Source of the DNA: Beaufortia kweichowensis
Lineage: Eukaryota; Chordata; Actinopteri; Cypriniformes; Gastromyzontidae
NCBI GenBank assembly: GCA_019155185.1
Contig: CM032815.1
Location: forward strand, 7,139,001 to 7,203,000
Direction of reading: 5' to 3'
DNA: 64,000 bases
The position numbers and the translations under genes were made by a program. Shown one piece after another: positions 1 to 21,096 of the stretch (position 1 is the first letter of the stretch; the number at the start of each line of letters is the position of its first letter). The notes under the pieces were generated by a model. It saw nothing but the letters and a program-made list of their open reading frames with translations, did no database searches and was not told where the DNA came from.

Positions 1-1146
1 GCTCATGTTGCTAAGATCTGGTGGGACCATAAAACTCTTCATTGTACTTTTAAAGAACCTTTAGTTTTTAAGATCAATGGTGGAAAGAATAAATAATTTG
101 GAGGTGTAATTAGTTATGTTTGACTAGAATGTGTCTGTATGTACCTAAGACATCTAAATATGATTATTGTATGTACTAAGTTTCTAGTAAGACATGGAAA
201 TATCTTTGGCGATTACATGAAAGCAACAAGAAATGATTGTACTCCTGTGCCGCACTATTTGCAGACGAGACGTCATGACAATTATGTCTGTTATCACTTA
301 ATTAGAATTATAGAAGTGCCTTGTTGAGATCACCTGTTTTTGACTGTACGACTGAGTTTTTTATGATTAAGAACAATATTTATATTCCACATCTTCTGCA
401 TTACGCTTCTTAAAATGTACTGAATCAGTTTCACCCACCACAGCAACTAAATGAAAGATGATTTTCTCTCTTGTGTTTTTGGTAATTGCTGCCAGTCGTC
501 ACTGTAATTATCTTCATTATGTCACTGAACAAATTATAAATGTGCCTGTGAATGCAGTTCTTATGTATGCAGTTATCTTTACATCAAAGACAAGGACATC
601 AAAATAGTTTACAACAGAAATATTGTAAATAAATATTTTAGCAGTAATTATTTAGAAACTTTTCTTTAAAACAAACTTTTTATTTTCAAATCATTCTCAA
701 TGCCATCTTCTTACACAAACTTAAGAGTAGTTGGGGGAAAAAAAAATCAAACTTTCATAAAATAGTTTAGATAAAATAGTTGACTGTTGAACCTGGTGAG
801 CAGTACAAAACTGACAAGGAAATTAAATTACATTTTAACCCTGCTGTATTCATACACAAGCGTGTCAAGAGACTAAAAAAAATCACGCACATTATCCTCA
901 CCATGCTGTGGGAACTTTATCTTCATTATTTATCCAAACTTTCATGTTACAAACACAAACCTCAGTGTCAAATACTTTGAGTTCCAGTAATAGAAAATGT
1001 CTAAACAGACAGTACAGATACAGCCCACAAATGATTTCAGCAACATTTCCAAATAAGGAAATGAAAATCATGTACTCAACACCCTTATATCTATAACTGA
1101 GGACAAGAAAAACATCTGCAAACCATCAATGGAGACAACTGGGTTG
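1..1146. other. Left flank, no coding gene recognised
   Basis: AT-rich sequence with only short open frames and no recognisable protein. A plus-strand AATAAA at 628-633, just after a Pumilio-like TGTAAATA, could be the poly(A) signal of a transcript entering from the left and converging on nup155. This is inference from the motif alone. Confidence 0.3.
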
Positions 1147-1152
1147 TTTATT
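1147..1152 (-). terminator. nup155: nup155 poly(A) signal (AATAAA)
   Basis: TTTATT on the plus strand reads AATAAA on the nup155 strand. It lies about 200 nt after the stop codon at 1349-1351 and is the first canonical hexamer downstream, giving a short 3' UTR. Confidence 0.55.
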
Positions 1153-1348
1153 TTGGTCATCAGTTTGGCATTTCAGCAGGTGAGCGAGCGAACATTCGTA
1201 ATTTTGTATAAACACGGAACAAGGAGGTATAAAGAACAGAAATCTGCTGTCTGTAAATGTATCTAATGTCTCCTCATCAGTCCTGTACTCCATTCAGATT
1301 CATGTGTCCAGATCAGACGATTTAAGTCAATAATTTGTATCACTGTCA

Positions 1349-9797
<8,449 letters not shown>

Positions 9798-10680
9798 GAT
9801 GTCTGGAGACTACACAAACCACCTACAGCAACAACACAGGTGTGTAGTTAATAAACAACATATACATAATAATACCGACTATACATTATGAACACAACAT
9901 ATGTGTGCATTTTACAAATCTCACAAATCTTAGAAACCTGATCTGAGAGATGTTCTCAATACAGACACCAAATTCTAATACTAAGATGACTACTAGTATA
10001 GACCATTTCACAAGATGTAAACAACACTGGTCCAGAAGCACTTCCTGTTTCAGTTTTTTGTATTTCACATATGTAAATTAAATTAAATCTTAAAGATGTT
10101 TGTTAAACAAGTCAGTTGTAAATGTTCTGTTGATTGTATTTTGCCCTGATTTGTGATTTACATGTTTCACTATATCTTCCAAATAAAATAAAAAAAAACA
10201 TCTCAAGGAATACAATTGTATTATATGCACTTACATCACTTGTTACATAATTTATATAGATTATATACATTTAGATCACCATGGAGATCCTATAACAGTA
10301 AATACAGTAATTACAGTTTATATAACATATCAGTTCACTGACAGTGATAATACTAACTTATAATTATAAACACATACACTACTTTTAATACACATTTTCA
10401 TTATTTATTTTTGATTAACATTTATAAAATGCTCAATATATCACACCCTGAAAGAAAAAAGAAGAAATAAACCCTAAAAAATAAATGTTCTATTCATTTT
10501 AATTACTTTTAAACAATTTTATTTTTTGTTTTAATAAGTAATTTAATTTAATCACACTTAATAACACAACATGTTAGTTAGCTTTAGCTATACAGCTAAC
10601 TGAAAATAGACGTCTACACACACGTCCTGCTCTGAACGCATTTATTAAAACACTCCCACCAAAACACTAATGCACTCACC

Positions 10681-10850
10681 TCTGAATAAAAATATAATTC
10701 ATAAACTTCATAAATTCAGATCAGAGTGAAATGTGACGGTGAGTTTCTCCCGCCAAGCTCGTGTGACTGATGCAGTAAGTGAGTGTGAAGCACGCGGAGA
10801 ATACAACAAATAAGTCTCATTTCACAATAAAAGTCTCCAGCCTGAGACAT
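10681..10850 (-). promoter_or_regulatory. nup155: Putative nup155 untranslated first exon and promoter (proximal)
   Basis: A good minus-strand splice donor, AGAG|gtgagtg, lies at 10681/10680. It follows a stretch richer in CpG than its surroundings (10740-10800, 'cccgcc', 'cacgcgg'). An acceptor just before the ATG (gttgctgtag, near 9823) would join this leader to the coding exon. Start site not determined. Confidence 0.4.
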
Positions 10851-11231
10851 GAAAGAGTGCGCTTAATTCGGTAACTTTTTCACAATATACTGCACCTTCA
10901 TCCACTGAAGGTTAACATAACATCAATCAAAGCATAACATAAAATTATATTAAAAAATATAAAGTTACTTGTTATTTGTTAAAGAGTACATCAAATGCCT
11001 CGTTTGTAGCCCTGACAACTTTATTTATTTTTCTTTTATTTATTATTACATTGGTTTATTTTGTGTTTTTTGTCTACATTTTTATTTTTATGTCAATTAT
11101 GTTTAAAGATATTTCATTTCACTGCATTTTGAAAGGTGGGCATTGATTTCATTAATAAATTGTTCCCTGTATTTTCATATTTGAAATAAAGACTAAAATA
11201 GTACTATTGTGGATATTTGCCTAATCCTCAC

Positions 11232-11350
11232 CTACTGGTAGCCGGGCTCCGTCCTGATAGTTGAACGCAGTAGTTTAGTGACGTCACCAAGGCAAGGAGA
11301 CGCTGCTTTTTTCGCGATCACATGCTTGCTGAATCGCGTTAACTATTCGT
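11232..11350 (-). promoter_or_regulatory. Putative distal nup155 first exon/promoter with a perfect CRE
   Basis: Contains a perfect palindromic cAMP-response element TGACGTCA at 11279-11286 in a locally CpG-rich patch. A minus-strand donor CAGTAG|gtgagg lies at 11232/11231. It could be an alternative leader of nup155 or part of a bidirectional promoter with sgsm1, 1.3 kb away. Inference from motifs only. Confidence 0.35.
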
Positions 11351-11359
11351 TACAGGAGT

Positions 11360-12350
11360 CCGATTTTTAGTGTAGAATTATGCAGATTGTTTGTCGTTCT
11401 TACTGTCTTGAGTTCAAGTGTGGAGATGGATGTTTACAATCTATAATACACGTCTGTAGTGCTCTGCTAACTTGGTAAGGGTGTTCTATTCAGCTGCGTG
11501 CATGTTTATAGCTAAAACATTTTCCGATTCTTTATCACTTGATAAAAGTGTGGAGGCTTATTTATTAAAAAGGTGTAATGTTACCACAGAAATCAAGGGT
11601 AGACCAGCTAACTCGGTCATTAAATCCCCGTCAAGTTTCTGTTCTCCGTTCATAGCTTTAGCACTTATTCAAGTAAACACTTAGGTTCCTTTGGATCCGA
11701 TTTACTAATATCTGAGAAAAAACTAACTATGTGTTTTAAACTTTTTATCATGTAGATGTATTCTCTCAGACCCCCGAAATAAAAGTATACTAAACGTGTT
11801 TAACATAAACTGTCTAATTCCATTATAGAGATAGAGAGTAAGATTTTTATTGCAAATAATATTATTCGTAATTGTCCGAGTGCTTTTTTGGGAAAACATT
11901 TTTCATAGCTTTGTAGGAGCAAAAAGGATTCTTTAACATACATTAATTGTTATAATAAATATTTTAGTATTCTGCGGTTCAAAAGGCAATAATGTCCTGA
12001 TCAAAACAATAGTAAAGTGTTATATTTTCATAGGTTTAAATAATTTGTATATATTATGCAAGGTTGTGCATATATAATAAAATACTGCGTAAGTAGTATA
12101 TTTAAAAGGTTCAAATTATTAGAAAAAAAAGCTCAAATAAATAATATCATGGAAACGTCGCATATTATTTTCCATTTGTTCGCTGTCCATGGTGCTGATC
12201 TGAGACCACCACAGACGACGCACACGCAGCTCACGTGACCTCTGAAATCCACTAGGAAAAAAATAAACATGCAAACAGGCATATGTGACACGTTTGCTCT
12301 CACGTATGTATTCTTAGCATGTATCCCCAGTCTGTTCTATGGAAGAGGGC
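11360..12350. other. Intergenic nup155-sgsm1, nothing recognised
   Basis: AT-rich, divergent interval. Short open frames at 11472-11684 and 12056-12238 resemble no protein I know and have neither coding composition nor splice context. Confidence 0.5.
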
Positions 12351-12364
12351 GTGGCCGAACTTCT

Positions 12365-12560
12365 ACAGCATCAGGATTGGCTCTCATGTGACCAATCGCA
12401 GCAGAATGTTCCCACATCCTTATAAACATCATACAAATGTACTAGACATCATAACGCGTACGAAACGAAAGCATACTTAAGAATCGTACTGAAATCGGTG
12501 ACAGATCGAGACCGTCAGTGCAACATTTGTCATTAGAGATGATGCGTTGGATGTGAGTTG
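12365..12560 (+). promoter_or_regulatory. sgsm1: sgsm1 core promoter candidate (paired CCAAT boxes, TATA-like)
   Basis: An inverted CCAAT ('gattggct', about 12375) and a direct CCAAT ('gaccaatcgc', about 12390) flank an E-box-like 'catgtg'. TATAAA follows at 12421-12426. The spacing fits transcription starting about 12450 and a leader of roughly 190 nt before the ATG at 12641. Confidence 0.5.
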
Positions 12561-12640
12561 GCCACGCCCTCGATGCGCAGCACTGACTCACTGTGACGGA
12601 CATTCATTGACCATCATCAGACAACAACACGACAGCAGAC

Positions 12641-13733
12641 ATGGGCGGTAAGACCTTTTATTTAACATAATGTTTGATCTTTGTTATATAAACATTTGTA
12701 GAATGATTTTGAGTGAGAATGTGCGTATGTGTTTGCAGAATCGGAAACGCGTCAGCGCTTGCTGCGCAACGTAAAGAAGGAGGTACAGTATGTGTTTGTG
12801 TCTCAACATCATCATGTATTTTTTTCTCGCTAAATCATAAATGCACAATGTCGCTCAATAAATCAGAGTATGCTGATAATGGTGATATGATGAAATGTGA
12901 TCTCTAGTGCCATAATACCACATACTTACTCCAAACGTGTCTTATCTTTGGTCGTGATCACATGCATGGGCTATATTTTAGTCACAATCCATCTGCGTTG
13001 TTAACAGCAGATTCTGTTGCATTTATGGGACGATCATATAAACTAGGTCGTTTTGGTGGGTCCTCTTGGTGCCAAAATGCTTGATACATCACCATCAACC
13101 ATTTCCATTCTGCAGGATTCTTGTAGACAAGAATTGTCTTTTAAGTTATTTTTGTTGCAGTAATTTTGTCACTGATGATCGTATGCTGAGAAAACATGAT
13201 AGTCTCATGTATTTTATAAAGCAGACATATGACAGCTGTTCCAAAGATTACATGTGCATCAGCCCTCATGACACCCTTCTGTTGAACATTCAGCAAACAC
13301 TTCCTTTAAATGCTCTCACGCACACATATGTCCATCTGCACACAGTAACAGTCAGTATGACGGTGTATACTTCACTAAAAATAACACAATCACAGAGTAC
13401 GAGAGCATGTTTCCTTCAGCGCTGTATCTGCACCTTCTTTATGAGTCATTACTGTCTGCAGGTGCAGGTGAATGCAACCAACACAAGAAACTCAGCAAAC
13501 CTGCATCTCTACTCATAATTCAGTGATAGTCAATGAGGAAAATGTCTTTGATATGCTGAGATGTTGGTTTCTTTTAATCTTTTGGACTTTCAGGTGAAAC
13601 AGATCATGGAGGAGGCTGTGACCCGCAAGTTTGTGCATGAAGACAGTAGTCACATATTTTCCTTCTGCGGTAAGATGATCTCAAATTAAGTCATGGGTTT
13701 TATTTAAATGTGCATGGTGGAGATTGAAAAGAA

Positions 13734-13774
<41 letters not shown>

Positions 13775-16700
13775 AGGACTCAAACGTGCTGCCGAGCTAT
13801 ATGTCGCATATGACTTAACATAGAGTTTAGCCAGAACTTTCTTCTAATATTACCTCAAACTTGCTGTTGTGTTGGCTGACGTGTCAGTATGGTGAGTGGG
13901 CTGGTGAAAGGACAACTAATTACTCGGGTTATCTGCGTGTCATTGGTTAGTCTGACTGATGGCATACACGGTGTCCAAACCACCTCCACCCAACGATCTG
14001 TTCATGACAGTGAAGGAGCACATGTCATGCTTTTCTGTCTGTTCCTTAATCTAGCAGATAAACATACTGTTACTCAACTGAAGATGTTTTTCATTTGTCA
14101 GAATGAGTAATGAGTGAACTGTGATGGTGTTATATTTGTGCAGGTGTTGTGGAAGCGTGCGTGCTTCACGGACTCAAGCGTCGTGCCGCAGGTTTCCTGC
14201 GCAGTAACAAGCTGGCTGCTCTCTTTATGAAGGTGGGGAAGATGTTTCCTCCAGCTGAGGAACTCTGCAGAAAGGTCCAGGAACTGGAACATATCATTGA
14301 GAACAAGTGAGAAACAGTCCATGGTGTTGGTCAAATTCTCACAGTATTGTGAGATTGTTTATGACTGAAACACAAAATTCAATGAGAAAAGTCATTTTAG
14401 ATGCCAAGAAAAGTATTATTGAAGTGTAAGATTACAAAGACATAATGTGCAAAAGACCTAAAATGTGTGCCAAGATGATAAATTTGGTGTTGATTTTTGT
14501 TCTCGTTTCTGATGTTTAACTTGAATTCAATATGATTTTCATTTTTACAACATAAGACAAAACCAGGGTCATATGAGTCAGGAAAGTGTCAGAAAACAGT
14601 CCGGACCACCCAACCTGTCCCCTCTGGCCATCAAACACCTTTGGATTCGCACAGCACTTACAGAAAAAGTGCTTGATAAAATCGTCCTTTATTTGGTTGA
14701 GAACAGCAGGTAAAGAATTATTTATATATATATTATTTTAAAAAATCAAGTAGATTATTTAGAACATGGACCGTGACACTGCCTAAAGGACTCTTATTTT
14801 GTATTTCAGTAAATTCTATGAAAGAGAAGCTCTGTTGCGAGACCCGGTTGATGGTCCAATCCTTGCATCATTGCTCGGTACCAGCTTCTTTGAAGTTTCT
14901 TTTTCAGAAATGTTTGTTGAAACCGATGTGTTGGGATAAATGTATATTTCTTCATAATGTGTGTATGAGGGTAAAATATGTTATAAATGTACTTTCCATT
15001 AAGTTTTTCATGATGTATCTTTTGCAGTCGGTCCATGTGCTCTGGAATACACAAAAGCAAAGACAGCCAATCACTTCTGGACGGATCCATCCGCTGATGA
15101 GTTAGTACAGAGACATCGTATTCACAGCGGTCACTGCCGACAGGACTCGCCCACTAAACGTCCCGCTCTCGTAAGACATGCATTGAATATGTCTCAATAA
15201 ACAATAAGTATAATAATAATTTTTTTCCCTAATCAAATTCAATCCAGGACCAAATGAGCTCCACATTCATTTTACATTTGTGTCCTTTTTATTTATTCTA
15301 AAGATTTTTACGAGAAACTTCTACGAGATTTTTCTTTTGTAGATCCAGAAGAGGCAGTCCAGTGGCAGTATGGATGACAGACCTTCACTTTGGGCTCGGG
15401 ATTATGTTGAATCTCTTCATCAGAATTCCAGAGCGACGCTGCTTTTTGGGAAGAACAATGTCTTGGTGCAGCCGGTATGTCCGGTGTCACACATCACATA
15501 GAGATGCTGATATTTGGCACTATTATGACAATATGAACCCTGTGTGGTTTTTCAGACAGATGATATGGAATCAATCCCAGGATACCTCTCGCTCCACCAG
15601 ACTGCTGATCTCATGACACTGAAGTGGACACCAAACCAGCTGATGAACGGAAACGTGAGCGAGTTCGATTATGAGAAAAGGTAATGTTTACTGCGGTAGT
15701 GAGAAATGATTTCTGGGTGAATACTGAGGATGAAATTATTGATCTCTTTTATTTCTCCACAGTGTGTATTGGGATTATGCAATGACGATCCGTCTAGAGG
15801 AAATTGTGTATTTGCATTGCCATCAGCAAGGTGCGTGAATCAAAGTTCATTTCAGGCAAACATAAAAATTGTGACATCATTTATTCACCCTCATGTCCTC
15901 CCAAAACCTGCTTGTGTGCAGTGGACAGCGGCGGTACGGTGGTTTTAGTGAGCCAGGATGGAATCCAAAGACCTCCGTTCCGGTTTCCAAAAGGAGGTCA
16001 TCTCCTCCAGTTCCTCACGTGTCTGGAAACAGGTCTCCTGCCTCATGGCCAGTTAGATCCTCCTCTGTGGTCTCAAAGAGGAAAGGTTTGCAAACTTCAC
16101 ACGAGTCGTTCTTCTACGGTCTGATCAAGATACCTTTTGATTCAAACACGGTTTTGTTTCCATTCCAGGGAAAGGTGTTTCCAAAACTGCGTAAACGAAG
16201 TCCACACGGATCCTGCGAGTCATTCTCTGACAAAGACGAAGATGAAGCTACTGATTATGTTTTTCGGATCATATATCCAGGCAGTCAGGAATTTGGTATG
16301 TTACTGTTAATGTGAGCTTCACAGCTGTATGACATCTGTATCTGTAATAATAACAGCTGGATGCTTATCACATTTCTTACATTGTTAAAGTGGCACCAGA
16401 GTTGATAGATCAGAGTGTGAATCTGTGGCAGCCAACCCCCAGAAAATCCTCCTGTTCCTCCTGCTCACAGAACGGCTCATCAGATGGAGGACTTCCTAAC
16501 GGCTGCAACCATGACAGGCTAGTCTGATGACCATATCATACATTATACATTTATATGGATCATGTGCTTTATGAAATGCAGTAAGGATACAGATAGGATG
16601 ACTTTTACAAAGAAACGCACATGTCTTATTTCATAAAAAATTAATTATTTTAATAACAATTAAGCACCGTCCTATTAAATCCCCATTACTGTAATTTAAG

Positions 16701-19700
16701 AAAAAAATCTGTTCTATAACCATACAGATTGAGGGTCATTTACTTATCTCTATTATTATTTAATTTATTTATTTAATTATTTGTTAATTATTATTTCCAC
16801 ATTTCAGAATAATAGTAAACCCCTCAACACTATAAGTTTAAATCTGTAATAAAAAAAAATGTAGGTATAAATTGTGTATGTGTAAATAAATATGCATATA
16901 CAAAATTAATAATCAATTAAATTTTTGTCTTCCAAAATAATTTTAAGCACACGTTTTCAGATCAACCGATTTCTAAGATCATGAAAAACATTTAAGTGAA
17001 ATGACCCTAAATAGTAGTGTTTGCTTGTGCTTCCATCATACTGTAATTGAGAAAATAATATGTGTCTTAATATGTGTTTGTGTGTTTTTTATAGGGCGCC
17101 ACTGAAGTTACTTTGCGAGACCATGAAACACCAGATCATTTCTCGTGCTTTCTACGGCTGTACGTATCATCACATTTATCTTTCGCTTTAAAAAAAACAT
17201 TTCCAGTTCTCACTTTGAATGTGTTGTGTGTGTTTAAGGGCTGGCGTACTGTCGTCATCTGTCCACCGTCCGCACCCATCTGTCAGCTCTGGTAAACCCC
17301 ACCATTGTTGAAACGGACATTCCCTACGATGCCAAAGACGGGCTGTCTGCAGAAGTCTGGAAAACATTTCTAGAGGACAGCGCTGTATGTAGCCTTCCAG
17401 AAAAATCTACTTTTACTTCTTAAAATGCTCACAAATAAGCTGTTGATTTCATTACGTCAGGCGTTCGAGGAAGAAGAACTCCTGCGACTGGTTTATTATG
17501 GTGGTGTTGATCCGTCTCTGCGTAAAGAAGTCTGGCCGTTCCTGTTAGGACACTACCACTTCAACATGACCCCTAAAGAAAGACAGGAGGTGAGCGATGC
17601 CAAAGACTTAAATCATCACAAACCCTAAAGAACCATCATAAATGTGCTGTTCTGTCTGTAGGTGGACGAGCAGGTCCGTGCGTGTTACGAGCAGACCATG
17701 AGCGAGTGGTTGGGATGCGAGGCTATCGTGAGACAGCGTGAGAAGGAACAGCACGCCGCCGCTCTGGCTAAATGTGCGTCTGGTGCCAGCGTGGAGCGCG
17801 AATCGCGCCAGGACTCCACCATCAGCAGCGATGTAAATGTTTACGCTCGCTTCCACCTACACACGACATACTGTGAAGGAAGATCTAAATCTGTACCCAT
17901 GTTTACGCTCGGATTTATTCATTTATGTTTCTTTCTTTAGTCTCAGAGCAGCTCGGAGAAACGGAGTCGTGCATGTTCTCAGAGCGACTCAAACAGCAGC
18001 ACTCAGGTAAGAGCACATTGAAGACTTTAAATTCAAGTGTCAGGAAAAAGAAAAATACATAGTCTATACAGAAGGGCTATAGCGCTTTAAATAATGTGAA
18101 TAGCACAACTCACATCATTTGACCTTGTAAGAATTGATCGAGAAATGTTTTTCCTAATTGGAGTAGAGTTTCATCCCAGAGGAAAATGTTATGTTTCTCT
18201 TTTACAGCTCATAAAACATGTATTAAAAAGTGAAATGTTTTCTGACTGTCAATGTAAAACTCACACTATTGTCTGTTTTGTCTGCAGGTCTTTGGGTCTG
18301 TGGACGAGGTGGACCCGATTGAATCTGAACCCAAACCAAAAGATGAGAAGCCACAACCCAAAATCCCGAACGGAACGCTTCCAAACTGCACCAGTTCTCC
18401 AGACTCTGGACATCCGTCATCTCGTAACTTCTCCGTGACGTCTGGGCTGTCGGACTGCTCTCCGAGCACAGAGGAAACATCTGCACAAGAGTCAGGTCCC
18501 AAAACCACACCTCGAGAACCGCCGGCAACAACCTCAGAGATTCCAGCAGAACTTCAGACTAACGTCACCTCTAATTCTGACCCAGATGAAAAACAGAAAG
18601 AAGAAAGCTTGACGGCTCAGGACGACGTAAAAGAAGATGCTGTTATCTCACCAACAAAGAACAGCAGCTCAGAGGTTGAGCTGGTTAAACCCCAAACGTC
18701 TGATAATCAGCCGTCTGAAAGTGTAGGAAACGCCACAGAACATGAACCCAAAACATCATCTGAGGATAACAAAACCACACATGAAGATGTAAAGACAGGA
18801 TCCTTGCATTCAGAAGATGTGAAGTCTGAAGTCAAAACTGAGGTCGAGGAGATGTCTCGGTCTGTTGAAGAAAACACAAAACCAGAGACTGAGCAGACAA
18901 CAGATTTACAAGAAAATAAAAATAAAGACAATCCAGAAGAGTCAGACAAAGGAGAACCCAGAACCTCCAATGTAGAGATGGCCGGTGACCCCCAGGTGGA
19001 AACATCTGCAGACAATTCTGAACTCTCAACAAAACCTTTGCATGTAGATCATGAAAATGATCTACATGCAAACAAGATCCCAACACCACAAACCATCAGC
19101 TGGGAGTCTGATCCATGTAGAGCCAAATCAATAATCAAACAATTAACCGAATCCGAATCAGAAAGCTGCGGTCCCATCACCTCGCTATCCAAACAATCTC
19201 CAGATATGTCAGACGACTCGCCGTCGGCTCTAGAAATGGAGGAGATCCCTTCCTCTGTTGTCTTCATGTCTTCAGAGAGTATCATACAGAGACCGCCTCT
19301 CACCCTGAGCCGTCCCATGGCCGCTTGTGGAGGGAAATTGTTGGGAATGCCAGCACTGGAGCTCTGCCCGGAGCCGGGTGTCAACACCAGCCCGGAGGAG
19401 ACCGAATCAGCCCTCTCTGAGGAGGAACCAGAGATGGAGAACTTATTCCCCAAACCAGACTCTCTGGCAGTGACAGGAGAGAACAAGAATGATGTCGCGT
19501 CTCCAGTCTCGTCTATTGGGACCACTTACTCTGTGAGTCACAGATTTAATCCCAGCAAAGTGTAGAAACAAAATGTGTTCACTTAAAGTTTTTTCTTCTT
19601 TCTCGAGTGCAGCAGGAACTGGTTGATCTATACACACTGAATCTACACCGGATCGATAAAGACGTCCAGCGATGTGACAGAAACTTCTGGTATTTCACCA

Positions 19701-21096
19701 CGGCTAACTTAGAGAAACTGCGTAACATCATGTGCAGGTAGATATGGAGCACAACTGTCCGAAGTTTATAACACAAACCAAAGAAATCTGCATTACACTA
19801 ATATTGATGTATTGTTTAAAGTTACGTGTGGCAGCACCTCGATATTGGATACGTCCAGGGAATGTGTGATTTACTTGCACCGCTGCTGGTCATCCTGGAT
19901 GATGGTACTTTCTTTACAGTGTTTATTGTGTTTATAGTCATTGATTGAACATCAGTTTAGTTGTGTGTGAATGTAAAATGTTGGGAATTGTTCTTTAAAT
20001 CAGAGGCCAAAGCCTTCAGCTGCTTCACTGAACTCATGAAGAGAATGAACCAGAACTTTCCTCACGGAGGAGCCATGGACACGCACTTCGCCAACATGCG
20101 ATCCCTGATACAGGTCACACAAACACGTTGGGTTTCCATGTTTTCTGGGGTCTTTTCATAGACATAATGATATTTATACTGTACAGACTGTATATTGTGT
20201 GGTGTAACCCTACCCCTCACACAAACCTTTCTGCGTTTATACATTTTTAAGTAAACATCATTTAGTTTTCATTTGGCGGGACTTGTGTAACATGCACATT
20301 TTGATGCAGGATGCTCACAGTCTGTTGTTGTGATTTTCTATTAAATCTCATCAGATTCTGGACTCGGAGCTGTTTGAGCTCATGCAGCAGAATGGAGATT
20401 ACACACACTTCTACTTCTGTTATCGCTGGTTCCTATTAGACTTTAAGAGAGGTGAGAGACGTATACACTCTGTGTCTTTTATAGCAGAACGCTTCCTCAT
20501 TTCAGGATGCTTTGGATAAAAGCATATGCTAAATAAATAAATAAAAATGTAGTGAAACTGTATATTGAGATATTGCAGATGCATAACAGAGATATCACAG
20601 ACATATCAACATTTTTAATAAGCAAGCCCTGGTTACATTTTCTTCAGATAATTCTGTGTGGTGCCACTAGTGGGCAGAAATGACACTGTTTAGGTTTTAA
20701 AGAAAATTTGTACTTCATAACCTCTCATTTGTTTACCTGTTTTAAAGAAATGGTGTATGATGACGTGTTCTCTGTGTGGGAGACCATCTGGGCGGCCCGT
20801 TACGCTTCTTCTGAACACTTTGTGCTGTTCATCGCGCTGGCATTGGTCGAGCTGTATCGTGACATCATCCTGGAGAACAACATGGATTTCACAGACATCA
20901 TCAAGTTTTTCAATGGTGAGCGTGATGTCTAAGAAGTGTCTTAAAATGATTTCTCACTAACGCAAAATCAATGTTAGAAGAATCACGCAATGTTTGTCTC
21001 GCTGCAGAAATGGCCGAACGCCATGATGTCCCGAAACTTCTGGTGATGGCTCGAGAATTAGTCCACAAGGTCCAGATCCTTATTGAAAATAAATGA
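12641..21096 (+). CDS. sgsm1: Small G protein signaling modulator 1 (RUN + TBC), 25 coding exons
   Basis: Role (family knowledge): cytosolic/endomembrane modulator that binds Rap and several Rabs and carries a Rab-GAP-type TBC domain; expressed mainly in brain. Seen here: after a two-codon first exon (MG), the protein tracks SGSM1 (ETRQRLLRNVKKEVKQIMEEA...). The RUN domain spans about residues 30-190. The TBC start (YYGGVDPSLRKEVWPFLLGHY) is near 545. The catalytic arginine finger IDKDVQR (IxxDxxR) is near 1087 and the glutamine finger YVQ near 1125, so both fingers are intact. Exons: 12641-12647, 12739-12782, 13594-13669, 14144-14306, 14557-14709, 14810-14877, 15028-15170, 15343-15474, 15556-15680, 15763-15830, 15922-16085, 16169-16295, 16391-16517, 17095-17159, 17239-17384, 17461-17589, 17662-17832, 17941-18006, 18288-19532, 19613-19737, 19822-19904, 20004-20113, 20355-20451, 20748-20915, 21008-21096. 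The sum is 3891 nt, in frame throughout. Oddities: a GC-AG intron 13, a NAGNAG acceptor at exon 20, and a very long exon 19. SGSM2 and SGSM3 fit less well. Confidence 0.95.
13739..13771. repeat. (GA)n microsatellite in sgsm1 intron 3
   Basis: About 16 uninterrupted GA units shortly after exon 3. No sign that neighbouring exon sequence has been copied, unlike the repeat in nup155. Confidence 0.95.
16731..17009. mobile_element. Candidate MITE in sgsm1 intron 13
   Basis: Ends form an imperfect terminal inverted repeat: left 'gagggtcatttactta', right 'taagtgaaatgaccct'. They flank a ~250-bp AT-rich core with no open frame. Small size and lack of coding capacity suggest a non-autonomous DNA transposon; family not identified. 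Confidence 0.45.
19037..19072 (+). repeat. Perfect 16-bp inverted repeat with GAAA loop inside sgsm1 exon 19
   Basis: Left arm 19037-19052, loop GAAA 19053-19056, right arm 19057-19072; all 16 pairs are Watson-Crick. In mRNA this would be a stable stem capped by a GNRA tetraloop. In the protein it encodes part of the KPLHVDHENDLHANKIP stretch in the disordered insert. Confidence 0.97.
20500..20548 (+). mobile_element. SINE 3' tail fragment in sgsm1 intron 23
   Basis: 'gctttggataaaagcatatgctaaataaataaataaa' matches the characteristic tail of cyprinid tRNA-derived SINEs. The head is absent, so this is a 5'-truncated copy. Confidence 0.55.

Noticed and set aside
13066..13518. 150-codon plus-strand frame in sgsm1 intron 2
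   Set aside because: No similarity to any known protein and not in the SGSM frame; intronic chance ORF.
18707..19525. Minus-strand frames of 102 and 158 codons opposite sgsm1 exon 19
   Set aside because: Shadows of the coding strand in a long, GC-richer exon.
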